DNA from: Plutella xylostella
Taxonomy: Eukaryota > Arthropoda > Insecta > Lepidoptera > Plutellidae
DNA length: 64,000 nucleotides
NCBI RefSeq assembly: GCF_932276165.1
Contig: NC_063998.1
Location: forward strand, 7,638,501 to 7,702,500
Direction: 5' to 3'
The notes under the pieces: model-generated
What the model saw: the letters and a program-made list of their open reading frames with translations, nothing else
Databases searched by the model: none
Told to the model about the DNA's origin: nothing
Position numbers and translations under genes: made by a program
Part shown: piece by piece, positions 21,440 to 32,451 of the stretch
How the letters are laid out: each line of letters starts with the position of its first letter
Numbering within the stretch: position 1 is the first letter of the stretch

Positions 21440-23140
21440 TGGGATTTGACGGTTAATAATGTCACATGTGCCTTTTTTCACCTTTCCTATCAAAAATACT
21501 AACTTTTTATCTTACTACCTTGTAGCACATTTAAAACTAAGTCACCATGCCGAATTTGGTTAAGATAGATAGAGTAATGTAAATTTTAGAACTATTTTAG
21601 TCATATTTAAAACTTAAAACGGCTCTACTGAAAAGTAGCGGTTTTTCACTTACGACATTGTTAATTGCTACAGTCGATTTATATCCATCTTTCGCTAACT
21701 AAGGCTTTAACTAAGAACGTAAGTTCACTAGCACCTAAATATTCCCAAGAAATCGCCACCATAAACATCACACCACAGATCGATCGCGCTACCGATACGG
21801 CCCACTTCGTTCGGCCCACTTGTCGCGGAACTGAACATTCGCATAGGAAGGCCAAGGGTCAAATCAATTAAGGCCCGTGGGAGCAAACCCATCGGACATG
21901 CGAGCCGCTGCGCCGGCGCATCCTACGATTTATTGCGGGCTCCAGTTGCGACCCGCGATTGTAATTAAGGACCGTTTGAATACACCATGTGTGTACTACA
22001 GACGTGACTGCTGCCTTCTCATTTTGTATTGAGATCATTTAATAGGTTGGATTAGACAGTTTTATTTTATTGGCCGGCTAAAGGGTTAAGAGAGGTTAGG
22101 CTAAGAGGGATTTTCTTTGGATACGATGATATATTATAGTTTTGATGTTCTGAAGGTTTAAGTAAACCGTTTTAGAGTGTGGATGAAACAGATGACGTCT
22201 ATAAAGCCTCTTAACACCTTTTGTACACTTAGTACCTAATAATGAATGAATGATCATGCTTATGTATTTGTTATGATAATTATGTCTCCATGTTTCACAC
22301 TTTTAAAACTGTAATGTTTCAGTACCTAGACATTCTCTTATCCATAATGTATGTCTCTTAAGCATTAGAAAGCTACCGCAAAGCTTTATCTATCTCAAAA
22401 GCTTGAACTAAGTGATCTAAGTCCAGTGTGCATTAGCAGGAATTAATTCAACACATTAGAGAAATCTTTCGGCTATCGTGACCCACGGGTTTTATCATCA
22501 CACGTTTACATTTATCACTATCGCTTTGAATATGAACACGTTTTTTTTTTGATTTTAATCTTCGTTACATTCAATATTTTTCTGTCTGTGTATTGTATAC
22601 ATACAGCATTGTTTTTTATTTATATTAACTTTTCCATTTGGAGTAATTTGGTTCTACTGCTACTGATTTTTTTTAATTGTTCGTGAATGTAGTATATAAT
22701 AATTATATGATAATTGTTGGCGATAAAGAAATAGTAACAAGAAAATAAGGCGCCAGGTCGTGATGTGAGGAGAGGTGTAAAGTGCAACCACTGATTTTGA
22801 TCACCTGATAGATTCGGCCAGGGACTGCGGCCGCTACACGATTCGTTATCAACGTCGATAAACTACCAATCACAGCGCCGTATGTATAATGTCGTCAAAC
22901 AATATCAATCGCTGGTGATACGTGATGTGGTGACGTTTATACGATAGTGAAGTAACAAAAAATCAAAAGGAATCCTTTTTATCACACTCTCTAGGCTATG
23001 TACCTATAATTTATACTGCGTGAAGTTAGACTGAAAAAACCAATTTTGAAAAACTTACACCGAAATTACATGAAACCAAATCATCTAAGCTCGAAAACAC
23101 AGCTGCTCCAACATTTATTATTATTCCAATTCCACTGCTA
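21440..23140. other. No gene recognised
   Basis: AT-rich with a CpG-richer patch at 21880-21960 and another near 22750-22880. No transposon ends or paired splice sites were found. Confidence 0.45.
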
Positions 23141-23147
23141 AGTAATA

Positions 23148-23296
23148 CAGGGTGTCCAGATCGTGACTGTTAGCGGCTAATGCGTGTCGGCGATAGAGAT
23201 AGCGACGGCAGCTCTATTAATTCATCGCTGACTGGAGAGAGGTCCGGTTTTATCGGGAGTATTCTGTCGCGCTATTTGTTTCATTGGAACATCCTG
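23148..23296. mobile_element. TA-flanked MITE, 149 bp, CAGGGTGT terminus
   Basis: The left end CAGGGTGTCCA and the complement of the right end (CAGGATGTTCCA) match. TA stands outside both (23146-23147 and 23297-23298). The inverted repeats are short, and the interior is GC-richer than the flanks. The terminal bases resemble the elements at 33796 and 51180, which also sit between TA dinucleotides. Confidence 0.65.
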
Positions 23297-23324
23297 TACT
23301 TTAGTTTGGATACTGGTTTGTCTG

Positions 23325-23470
23325 GCTCAACAGTTAGTAACTCTGACTTTTGTGACGAAGGTCCCTGGTTCGAATGCCAACTGGAGCAAATATTTACATA
23401 AAGGAATTAGTGATACATATTTTTGCACATTTGTGTAGGGAGATATCACCAACCTGTCTTAGAGGAGGCC
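23325..23470 (+). mobile_element. tRNA-derived SINE fragment (second family)
   Basis: GGCTCAACAGTTAGTAACTC (A-box region) is followed by GGTCCCTGGTTCGAATGCC (B box) and GGAGCAAATATTTACATAAA. This is the head and start of the body of a lepidopteran tRNA-derived SINE, different from the family at 7676 and 52923. The 3' end is not clear. Confidence 0.65.
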
Positions 23471-24256
23471 CACGTCCTGAAGTTGAATGTTACTGCGTGT
23501 GAATCCATGTATGAGCACTGCAGTATCAGTATTAGTACGACCATCCCCAAATCCAAAGCTGCTATTCTTATGCCTGTCAAAACGACGATCCAACGTAGGC
23601 AATAGATAGGTACCTAACTCGCGAATCATTAATAGTTAATCGATGACGATAAGGCTGAAGTGGCCTCTCCGCCACATGCAATGACACGCAACTTAGCACT
23701 GATTTGCTACCAGAATTTCGTGCCAACATTCGACAGCTCCCATTCGTACAACCAAATGTTTCAACCAACCTATTTCACAAACTCACGACGTCACACGGCT
23801 ACTCAATTTCGCCCCGAATTTGGACTTTATGGAGTTAGGATTAAAAGGCAGGTGAATGGTCACGGTGAGTTAAATGAGCAGAAAGGCAGAAAGTCGTGTG
23901 TTTTCGGTTGCCATGGAGACCGAAATGTCGGCGCTGTGAGGTGCAATAGTTTAATCTAGCTGCGGGCACGACCACACGAACCCGCCGCCCGCGATGCGCC
24001 TGCGCAGCCCGCTTGCACCATGTGGGGTTAGTTGAACTCGGATTAAACCAAAACCATTACTGAGAGGATTTTTTAAAGTTTTCGGATACAAGGAATATAC
24101 GTTTATTTCAGACACAAAATTCCAAATATAATAATCCAAAGTTCGTCCGCACTTTCTCGAAATACAGAAAAGTAGTAGTATTATAAAAAAACAGATATTA
24201 TACAGAATAGGTTGACATAGTTGGATGTTATAGTAAATCGGAAAATGCGAACGTAC

Positions 24257-24306
24257 CTGTTTTGCAGCACCGTATATGGACGGACAGCGTGTGATCTATT
24301 AAACAT
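24257..24306 (-). other. Candidate first coding exon (50 bp)
   Basis: On the minus strand GAAAAAAATG gives a good start context (A at -3). It is followed by a frame reading MFNRSHAVRPYTVLQN up to AACAG|GTACGTTC, an acceptable donor. Just upstream on this strand (24400-24620) the sequence turns CpG-rich, as insect promoters sometimes do. The peptide is too short to recognise. Confidence 0.2.
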
Positions 24307-24399
24307 TTTTTTCCACGCAAAATACTTAGTGCTACATGCAAAATCACATCATAGCTCTTAACTAAACATCGTCAGTGCCAAGCAACAAACCTAAGCTTT

Positions 24400-24620
24400 T
24401 ACTTTAACCACGTTTAGCACCTCGGTGCAACCAGCCCCCGAGGCAGGCCGGTCGTGTCATCCGCAAGTGTTGCCTCACCGGCGGCGACTAAATATCAACG
24501 GCGCATCTCCTCACCTAATGACTTTAACAAATAGCACGCGACCCGCGACCCGCCGCCACCGCCGGACGGCTCAACTGGACGTGACAGATGATGGGTCAGG
24601 TCTTAGCAGGGGAACTTGGT
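24400..24620. other. CpG-rich patch
   Basis: Dense in CG dinucleotides (GCCGGTCGTG, CGGCGGCGAC, GCGACCCGCGACCCGCCGCC) against AT-rich flanks. It may be a promoter, an exon or a GC-rich element. No coding homology was seen in the overlapping 122-codon frame. Confidence 0.5.
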
Positions 24621-24814
24621 TATCATGGGTCACGAGCAATGAAAAAGATCCAGTGACATGGAACGGCAATGAACGGCATGGAACTTTTTCATTGCTTGCT
24701 TTATGTGAGTATGTATTTGGAGATCACGACTGGGCTAATGTAGTGTATGACGCCCACCGGCTAGATGGGATGGTGACTTGCGAAAGGTGGTAATAATTGG
24801 ATGAGGATTGATCG

Positions 24815-24865
24815 CATTCGGTGGCGTGCTTTGGAGGCCTACGACCAGCAGTGGATGTCGCGAAT
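24815..24865 (+). mobile_element. LINE family A 3' coding end
   Basis: GGTGGCGTGCTTTGGAGGCC then TACGACCAGCAGTGGATG reads WRALEAYDQQWM, matching the family ending WR(S/G)LGEAYVQQW seen at 38766 and 46103. No tail remains. Confidence 0.65.
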
Positions 24866-24895
24866 CATTAAACTATTTATATATATTATGAGTAA

Positions 24896-25092
24896 GGCCC
24901 GGGTCTCCTATTTACGCCGTAGTTCGCGTCCAGCGTCACGCCGTAGGCCGCGTCACGATGCTCACTATAGAAATGTACTGATGCGGTCTCCCTCACACGC
25001 AGACGTTTTCGCGTAGATGTAGTGAGCATCGTGACGCGGCCTACGGCGAGACGCTGGACGCGATCTACGGCGCGTAATAGGAGACCCGGGCC
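24896..25092. mobile_element. PIF/Harbinger-type MITE, 197 bp, GC-rich, TAA duplication
   Basis: TAA lies at 24893-24895 and 25093-25095. The inverted repeats are about 75 bp, start GGCCCGGGTCTCCTATT and contain GGCCGCGTCACGATGCTCAC. They are nearly perfect, with a few changes (for example TTCGCGTCC versus ATCGCGTCC). The element is markedly CpG-rich compared with the surroundings. No coding. Confidence 0.9.
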
Positions 25093-25119
25093 TAAACGCG
25101 AATATCTGAACTGTTAATA

Positions 25120-25151
25120 ACCGTGATTAGTACAAACATACTAATCACGGT
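25120..25151. repeat. Perfect hairpin, 13-bp arms
   Basis: ACCGTGATTAGTA, loop CAAACA, TACTAATCACGGT. It lies 27 bp past the MITE at 24896-25092. Confidence 0.9.
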
Positions 25152-25344
25152 GACGAACTGAATATGGGATATATCATAAACATATTAGTTACTTAATATC
25201 ACGCACACGTGATGACCGATCAGTCTAATAACCTGATCGTCTGAATGTCAAGGATAATCCTGATGTTCTTAGGGGTTTCACCCCAGTGGCCTCCAACCTC
25301 CCCTATAGCCACCCCGTGCCTCGCTAGCAGGGTTGTTCCCTGGG

Positions 25345-25438
25345 ACTGATCACATGGGATTGTTTCCCTAGATTCTTACACTGATCACATGGGATTGTTT
25401 CCCTAGCTTCTTACACTGATCACATGGGATTGTTTCCC
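25345..25438. repeat. 35-bp tandem repeat, 2.7 copies
   Basis: Units start at 25345, 25380 and 25415 with ACTGATCACATGGGATTGTT. The first two differ at one base (TAGATTC versus TAGCTTC). The near identity indicates a recent expansion. A partial relative, GGTTGTTCCCTGGG, sits just before at about 25331. Confidence 0.95.
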
Positions 25439-25654
25439 CTGGCGCACTGAATGTCTTATCTATCTATTATCACACGGTACGGGTACGGTATGTACTCGTA
25501 CCTCCTTTAAACCTTACATTACCTCCTTAGTTTCCTTACTCATTATAAACACAATTGGTACATAAAGAAATCAAGTGTATAACTTATCAATCATAAACGG
25601 GAGATAAAAGGTAAGTAGAAAGGTCACTTAGCTGCGCACTTGCAGTAACTGGCT

Positions 25655-25840
25655 GTTGTCTGAACCGGGCCATCACGCCCGCCTCGGCTCCCCGAGCCTG
25701 GGCGCCTCGGCTCCGCTCCGCCGGGTCCTCACGCACCCACGATACTGATCACTCCCTCACTCTGACTCACCGCGGCTGCTCACACAAAAGGTGCAAAGCG
25801 CTCCCGCGCTGCTCGCTTACGTGGATATTATCGTCTACCC
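25655..25840. other. CpG-rich patch
   Basis: GGGCCATCACGCCCGCCTCG, GGCTCCGCTCCGCCGGG and CTCCCGCGCTGCTCG stand out from the AT-rich background. On the minus strand GCCGCG|GTGAGTCAG resembles a donor, but no matching exon is evident. It could be a promoter or 5' exon. Confidence 0.45.
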
Positions 25841-25863
25841 TCCACTCGCCGATATTAATATTA

Positions 25864-25972
25864 AGGCTCGTCTACACTCAGAATAATTATCTTGATTATT
25901 CTGTGAGTCGAAATCGGTACAATTCCCGATTATTCGGGACAGTGGACTACTATAGGCTGATGATGATAATCT
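25864..25972 (+). mobile_element. MITE half joined to LINE family A 3' end
   Basis: TTAAGGCTCGTCTACACTCA opens like a PIF/Harbinger-type end and is followed by a small hairpin (CAGAATAAT...ATTATTCTG). From about 25940 the sequence becomes AGTGGACTACTATAGGCTGA with a GATGATGAT tail, which is the family A LINE 3' end. The other MITE end is missing. Confidence 0.5.
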
Positions 25973-25984
25973 GATCTCCTCCTC

Positions 25985-26096
25985 CTCCACCCAAAGGTTG
26001 CCTGGCAGAAACCGCTTTTAGTGATAAGACCGCCTTTTGTACCTAGATCTATGATTGTGTCTCTTGCGTGCAAATAAAGTATAATCTATCTATCTA
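25985..26096 (+). mobile_element. LINE/SINE 3' end, GACCGCC(TTTT) family
   Basis: AAAGGTTGCCTGGCAGAAAC, GATAAGACCGCCTTTTGTAC, then CAAATAAAG and a CTAT/TCTA microsatellite tail. The same core is found inverted at 27394-27452 and 35318-35382. It is a 3' untranslated end of a widespread lepidopteran retroelement, with an AATAAA-type signal and a simple-repeat tail. Confidence 0.7.
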
Positions 26097-26282
26097 TAGG
26101 TATATTGGAATTTACTTGTCAGGGAGTCGCATGGTGGTAGTGAAAGCCAAAAGAGAAAGAACTTCTTTTGCTGTGCGATTCTGTGAAATAAAATAAAGTA
26201 AGTACCTAATTGTGTTTTTTTTCAAATAAATACAGTTAAGTATAAATATAAGACAAAATTTAAAATAAAAACTACTTCACAG

Positions 26283-26331
26283 CTTCCTCAAATTCACAGT
26301 GCATTTAAAGTGCACTGTGAATTTGAGGAAG
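26283..26331. repeat. Perfect palindrome, 21-bp arms
   Basis: The arm CTTCCTCAAATTCACAGTGC (plus A) is followed by the spacer TTTAAAG and the exact complement. No mismatch was seen. The loop is too short for a typical microRNA precursor. It has no recognisable transposon flanks. Confidence 0.9.
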
Positions 26332-26339
26332 TTTGTGCA

Positions 26340-27020
26340 CACATTGGTCAACAAATCGAAAGTCCGTCGATCTCGCTTCACAATTCACACCTGTCCCTGT
26401 GTTTGTGTTCGGGCGAAAAATAGCCAATAATTGGTGCGCGGGCGCACGACCAAGCGCAAATTGACATTAATAAACACGTTTAACACCAATTGATTTGTTG
26501 GTTGTCGACACGAATAGTGTTAATAATCGGATTTATTTATGAACCCCTTCGCTTATTAAGATTGGACTTGACAGCGTGGGTAAATGGAGTGAGATATTGG
26601 CGTGAATATCTAATGAGCCTAAGGCGTTAAGTGCTAATGTAAAACGTATTCCTTTGTTGAGCTGGGCCGATATTGATGTTATACATTGAGAGGCTACCTA
26701 TTTATCTCGATAGGATTATTGGTAGATGCTGAAATATCTGTAGGTACTAGCTATTTCGAGATTTCGCAAACATCGGTAAGTACCTAAGTACCTACGACTT
26801 AAAAATTTTACCCGTGGGAATCAATAAGTACCTACATATAAACCTTTTTCTCTACATATTAAATAAAAAACGGCATTTAATCCGTTGTGTCTAAGCAGAG
26901 ATATATACATCGTCACACATAGACGCGAAAAGCGACTTTCCTTTATACTACCTAGTAATAGTAATTTGAAAAACGTATTAGGTAGCATGTCACATATTAC
27001 AAAAGTTTCGACCTTAGACT
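26340..27020. other. No gene recognised
   Basis: AT-rich sequence with repeated GTAAGTACCTA-like words near 26775-26830. No paired splice sites with an open frame. Confidence 0.45.
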
Positions 27021-27024
27021 ATTA

Positions 27025-27151
27025 GGGCCTTACCACAAAAACTTAGACAGTATTTAACAGATGTTAGGCGCTGTCAAACGCCTACAAAGTCTGTCAAATT
27101 TCGTTTAAAACACTAGTTAAACAGTGTTTAAAGTTTTTTGTGGTAGCACAG
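27025..27151. mobile_element. PIF/Harbinger-type MITE, 127 bp, TTA duplication
   Basis: TTA lies at 27022-27024 and 27152-27154. The left end GGGCCTTACCACAAAAACTT and the complement of the right end (CTACCACAAAAAACTTTAAA) match from the fifth base on. The outermost right bases have decayed. No coding. Confidence 0.75.
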
Positions 27152-27393
27152 TTAGTCCCGAACTTCCCATGTGCTGGTGTCCTAGTACGAACAGTGTCAG
27201 CCCAGGCTCCGTGAGGCCGTGGGACTCACGTTGCGTGCGACCGTTACTCACGCCGTGTACCAGGGGACCAGGCGACGGGAAGAGCTAGCCAGAAGAAACT
27301 AGTTAATTACATTACGATCGGGAATAAGCATTTATTTTGCACCATTACTCGTAAAGAAAACATTATCATTTCACAGCGTATTTATAAAATAGT

Positions 27394-27452
27394 ACAAAAA
27401 GGCGGTCTTATTGCTTAAAGCAATCTCTATCAGACAACCTTTGGATGGAAGA
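27394..27452 (-). mobile_element. GACCGCC-family LINE/SINE 3' fragment
   Basis: AAAAAGGCGGTCTTATTGCT and TAAAGCAATCTC...ACAACCTTTGG is the complement of the core at 25985-26060. No coding. Confidence 0.65.
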
Positions 27453-27604
27453 GACAATTTTAACATAATTAATGGGAGTAGAGGTGCAAGGTATACTGCT
27501 TGCTAATAAGGTTTTTGTGAATAAGTGTTGTTTGATGGCTAAAGCCTATGGCCGTGAATAAAAGCTAGGTACAAAGACTGCAAGAAAAGTCGAAAAGTTT
27601 TATA

Positions 27605-27690
27605 CAGGGTGTTGAAAAAGGGTATTTGCAAAAGTCATAGATTAAAAGGGGTTCAGAATGACCCTCCAAGTCACCCCCTTTACTATATTA
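27605..27690 (+). mobile_element. One end of a TACAGGGTGTTG element
   Basis: TATACAGGGTGTTGAAAAAG matches the start of the element at 33796. A matching right end was not found, so the copy is partial. Confidence 0.4.
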
Positions 27691-27699
27691 GGTACCTAC

Positions 27700-29028
27700 T
27701 ATATTTCTTTTGCGACATTATGTAGCTGAGCACATTATGACGTCAGAGAGTACCTGCACATCTTCAGTTTGCAACTTGCAAGGTCTTCTTCGTATCAGAT
27801 GTTTATCAATAATGGCATGCAAATTGAAATTCCAACTGTAGTGTTCACAATGTTTATTGAATGTGACAGTGATACAGCATTGACGAGGAGTCAAGGACTC
27901 ACAGCAAGAATCAGAACCTTCAATCATAACCAGTGTTTTAAAAGGCAAGAGACAGTATTGGGTTATGACTCTTAATATTCAGTATACAAGATCGACTCTC
28001 ATTTCCAACCCAAAAGTGCAATTATCCGTACGGGCCAATGGAATGGATGGAATGGTTGTGAACGGACTGTACTTTTGATTTGACCTCTATTCGATAGGTA
28101 CGAGTATTCAGATTTGACGGATGTGATTGCAAGGTCCTAATGTAATGATGAGTTCAAACAGTCGTAACCTTTTGATTCATACATATTTAAATTACTGACC
28201 TCCTGCATTATTTTCTCTTCGGCCATTTTTTTATAAATTTATCGGGCAATCTGTAAGAATTGCAAATGTTCTAGTCGGAAATAATAAAAAAGTTGCACAC
28301 TTACAACGTATAACGGTAAAACTTACCAGACAGAACTGCGTACTTCGAACAATTAAAAGCCCTTTCAAACTAGAGTCCCATACGATAATTCTCAACATGT
28401 AGATATCATAACTTGATCTTCATTAGCAGGGAATGAGGAAGGAGTATAATGGTGTGATCGGTGCACAATAACTGTCCAGTGCATGGTAATGGGTGGGTCG
28501 GTTTCCCACTGCCTACCCGGCTGGGTGCGTGGCAAGCGAGCATTGTGTGGGCTTTTCCTCGTGAAAAACTTATGGCGAGGCCAATTGCACCGTGTGAGGT
28601 GGTGAGAGTTAACTAAGGTTTTAGCGGTTCTTAGATGTTTTTTTTTATGTTTTTTGTTGGAAAACTGTAAGCCTTTGCTTTCTTCTAAATATTATACCAG
28701 CAAAGCTCGTAGCCATCCTTGAACTTTACTTACGCCTAAATAAATTGGAGGAACTTTTCAAATAGTTTAATTAAGTATAAAAATATTCTATTGGGTAGTA
28801 TCAAAAACACATTATAAACATAAATCCAAAAGTATAATATATAATAATCACATTTCATTAAAATTAACTTTACTTTATGTATTTAACTTTAGTTTAGTTA
28901 CAGTAACCCTGAGTTAGCAGTGAACGGTGGCAGCGGCCCCGCTCATATCAGTTCATATAAACCCGCGCAGATAATTACGATCGACGCGCGTTCTTTGGAT
29001 CGAAAAAACGCGCGCATTTTCGCATTGT
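27700..29028. other. No gene recognised
   Basis: Mixed sequence. A minus-strand CTG|GTAAGTTT at about 28325 looks like a donor, but the frame before it has no supporting acceptor or homology. Confidence 0.45.
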
Positions 29029-29060
29029 ACCGCGCGAAATATTCCCACATTTTGCGCGGT
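29029..29060. repeat. Hairpin, 12-bp arms, CpG-rich
   Basis: ACCGCGCGAAAT, then 8 bases, then ATTTTGCGCGGT, with one mismatch. It is embedded in a run of CGCGCG words (28980-29060). Confidence 0.75.
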
Positions 29061-30372
29061 TACTGTTATAGAAGCTTCCTAGTTGTACCACAAAAACTGT
29101 ATTAATTGCCAAGTGCCGGGTACTTCGTCTTCTGATGGTTTCGTGCAACTTTTTGTCCCTCTTTCTCTTGGTGCAGGAAGCGCCACAATGATGTAAAGGT
29201 ATTGAGTGTTTATGTGAAAACTCAGGCAATTGTTGGCTGTGAATAATAGGTTTGATTGGATAGGTCTGAGACCACTCTTACAATTTATTTGCCGTTATAA
29301 CCTTTACGCATGGCTTATCCTAGACCGTTGGATGAGAAAAGTCATATTTGTTGTTATACTTACAATATCATATTGCTTAATATCAGTAAAGAAACCAAGA
29401 AACTAAATTCTTAAACCTTTTCATAAGTAGGTAGTTCTATTATAACAGTGGACCATAGAATCTTCTCAACAATCATACCATTTCACATATTCTCACACCT
29501 CCATACCGAAAAGCGAAGCAGCAATCTTCGTCCAAACATACCACTTTACCCAATAGCAACTCGTGCGGTACCAGGCGCCCACATTCACATAAGAACCGGC
29601 ACACACGAGCGCCTATCCGTCAAAGTTTGCATAAGTCACGTCTCACGAATCCCGACTAACAGTTTAATAACGTCCGCGGAATGACCTCGCCGACCCACGT
29701 GAAATACGGCTGGCCTCCTCGGGTCTATATTTCCCTGGTCGTGTCTTCCTCGCTGGAAATAAAATGCTAGGTCCATCTTTAGGGGCATCGGTGCCCGTTT
29801 CATTAATCCGGCGTGGAACAACCCTACTCGCATTGAACTGACAATCGACTTACAACTTTATGTTGTAGGGAGACGGCGTAAGTTAGGTTCAGGTGTTGGT
29901 GGTATTTAGGGTTGTCACGATTCGAGTGAACCGATAATGTCATGGGAAGGCCTCAATGAACGAGCGACCAGTGCGTGGACAGTCCGGCCAGAAAAATATG
30001 AGATTCTGGTCCTTACGTGTTCGTGTTAGGGGCTAAGTTTCGTCGAACGTTTTTGTAGTTTGGTTAGAGGTGACACTTGTCGTGGTTTCGCGTCTTAATA
30101 AGTGTAAATCTGTTGAAATTATCACTGCGTTGGTTTGCTCGCGGTTGCTGCTATAATTAAGTTTATTTCTCGAGAAGTGTTGTATGGGAAAGCATTTCTC
30201 GTCGATATTTATTGGCTGTGCTGATAGCACCTATACAGGTAGGTATAGGTAGGTACTTGTTGGTGGTTTCGATGTTATAAGAGGGTAAATTTTTGAGACG
30301 AAAGGTTTTAGATATGTACATAATTATGTGTAATAAATATAGGTTTATTATACATATTCTTTCCAGAAACCT

Positions 30373-30441
30373 GAGTGGATCGACGACCTTAGACAGGTGG
30401 CCGGTAGTGGTTGGATGAGGAAGGCCGAGGACAGACAGTAA
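30373..30441 (+). mobile_element. LINE family A fragment
   Basis: The plus frame reads EWIDDLRQVAGSGWMRKAED, then RQ and a stop. This is the stretch just before the VLWRSLGEAYVQQW ending of the family. Both ends are truncated. Confidence 0.75.
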
Positions 30442-30657
30442 TCTATGGTCTATCCAGTCGTCCAGAAGGCTTCCAAATTTTTCTTTGGCATTTTCTTGGT
30501 GCCTACCTAAGAACTTGCCAACTTCAACGGCAGACACAGCCTTCAATTTGTGACGAATGTCAAACTTTTTAACAGCTTCGAAAACCTCTACCAGTGTGGT
30601 TACTACCATCGAACCATAATGATCCAAGCAGCGACACTCGATAGTCAAATCTGACTG
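30430..30657 (-). other. Unrecognised open frame, possible exon
   Basis: On the minus strand about 75 codons are open from after a stop at about 30670. They contain LTIECRCLDHYGSMVVTTLV, EVFEAVKKFDIRHKLKAV and GKFLGRHQENAKEKFGSLLD. The residue mix looks protein-like, unlike most frames here. CCATACAG precedes it and TTAG|GTAGGC lies inside (about 30508), so an exon of about 150 bp is conceivable. The frame runs on into antisense of the LINE fragment at 30373, which is not meaningful. No family recognised. Confidence 0.3.
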
Positions 30658-30978
30658 TATGGATTAGACGTTTACAGGCGAGCAACGCAAATATTCGGTG
30701 GTGGTAACCCCACAGTTAAATTATACGGTCAGCAAACATAGCACGGCTACATATGGGTGTAGAAGATGCCCTTTCCCGTAGGAGCGTGGCTCAGTGACCC
30801 ACAGTCCCAGCACGAACCATTCTCGCTTACCTACATTTATTTTTGTATTTTTTTTCACTCTAGTCTTACGATAGCTGGGCTAAGTTGAATGATTTGTTGT
30901 TATTTACGTTTGAGTACTATATTTTACACTGGTTGTGTTAAGGGTTTTACGCACTGATTGTAGTGGTAAATAAGCTTG

Positions 30979-31113
30979 GGGCCTGTTTCATAATGTCTGG
31001 ATAATTGTTAACTTGGGATAAAATACATGCTGTCACTCACTGTAATTTGTTGTAGACAGTGACAGTCTTTTAGCTCACAGGTAGCCACTATCCAGACATT
31101 GTGTAACAGGTCC
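30979..31113. mobile_element. PIF/Harbinger-like MITE, 135 bp
   Basis: The left end GGGCCTGTTTCATAATGTCT and the complement of the right end (GGACCTGTTACACAATGTCT) pair. The flanks are TTG and TTA, a TTA-type duplication with one change. A decayed relative is at 16334-16440. Confidence 0.75.
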
Positions 31114-31293
31114 TTAGTCTTCAGTATCTGAGTATATGAGTTAGTATAAAAATAACTCTACCAAAATCACACAACTCTATAAGCCTCCACAGCGGAAACC
31201 CGTATAAGGAATCAGTAGAACAACCGCAATCACCTAGACCACCACCCAGGCCCGCCTTACAATGATGATAGTACACAAATCAACACATCTTAC

Positions 31294-31324
31294 CTGCACA
31301 GTTAATCGCGAAACATCATCATCT
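31294..31324 (-). other. Candidate microexon (31 bp)
   Basis: On the minus strand GATTTATTTATGCAG precedes, and the segment ends GTGCAG|GTAAGATG, matching both splice consensuses. One frame is open (DDDVSRLTVQ). It is too short to judge from coding content. Confidence 0.15.
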
Positions 31325-31329
31325 CTGCA

Positions 31330-32400
31330 TAAATAAATCATTCGCGGGAATGCCACGAGCTACGAACATCCAACAATTATTGTACTCGCTTTAACCCTTC
31401 ACCCTTGCTTTTGTAATATAAACTTTAACGCTAACGAATAAGGTCGGTGGTGGGTGGAAGGTTGTGATACCTTTAACCTTATTTTGGCATTTGGTGATGT
31501 CGCAAACGACCGTGGTGGTATGCCCGCTGGGAGATGCGGGTTTTGTTATCGTGTTGTGTTATCGACAGTACTTATGGGCAGTTTGCCTCGTATGTCACTG
31601 GTGGTACGGAATGCTAAAGAGGGTATTTAGATGTAGCTTGTAATGTCGTTGATAGGAACACAAGGATGCTCGCTAACTTTTGTGTGTCACTGATGCAGTA
31701 TATTATGTAAACTGCGGTAATTTTCCCATTAACTTTAGGGCGACTTGCATCAAAATCTTGAATCTAGATTAAGTGTGAAATCTCTATTCAAGCCATAAAT
31801 TTATATGTATTGGCGTTAGTTAAATCAAGATTATTCGGCCTTAGATTCTGAAGTAAATCCAACTGTATAATATGCAACAAAAACATATACTATTTTGAAT
31901 GGTCCTAAGAAAAAGTTCACTTAAGGATATTAGGGTTCTCTCAAGAAACGCCACAGCACGCTGGATATCCAGGTAGTCGGTCATTAAGCTCAATTGTGCA
32001 TTTTAATTAGATTATTATATGTATATGACTCTGAATAGTCAGGATCTCCATACTGCCGATGCGATGACACCAAAATGACGCAAGACTTTAGAGCACAAAA
32101 CGATATCGCACAATGCCATCAAAACAAAGTCGAAACTTTCTGACCTTTGCGCTATATTAAATATTCATTGTTGCGGAATATAGGTAATAAAAGGTATAAT
32201 ATTGTTTACCGCTTATTGCCATGTCTGTCTGTCAATCAAATCACTTTCGAACGTCGTGCTCTAGATTGGCCTCGAAGGCATCATTCGGGACTGTAACATT
32301 TTTTTAAGACAGCTTTTGATGAATTTGTATAAGACAAAAACAGCGGTGAAAATATAATATAGAGATACCATTTACGAGTAAAATTAATTTAAATGCCACA
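31330..32400. other. No gene recognised
   Basis: AT-rich intergenic or intronic sequence, with no repeat family identified. Confidence 0.45.
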
Positions 32401-32408
32401 ACCTTTAA

Positions 32409-32451
32409 ACACCAATACTCAATAAATACACGTATTTTTGAGTATTGGTGT
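32409..32451. repeat. Hairpin, 14-bp perfect arms, near-palindromic centre
   Basis: ACACCAATACTCAA and TTGAGTATTGGTGT enclose TAAATACACGTATTT, itself nearly self-complementary. Confidence 0.85.

Noticed and set aside
23660..23959. 99-codon plus-strand frame with a donor-like GTGAGT near 23863
   Set aside because: No acceptor or homology; composition is not distinctive.
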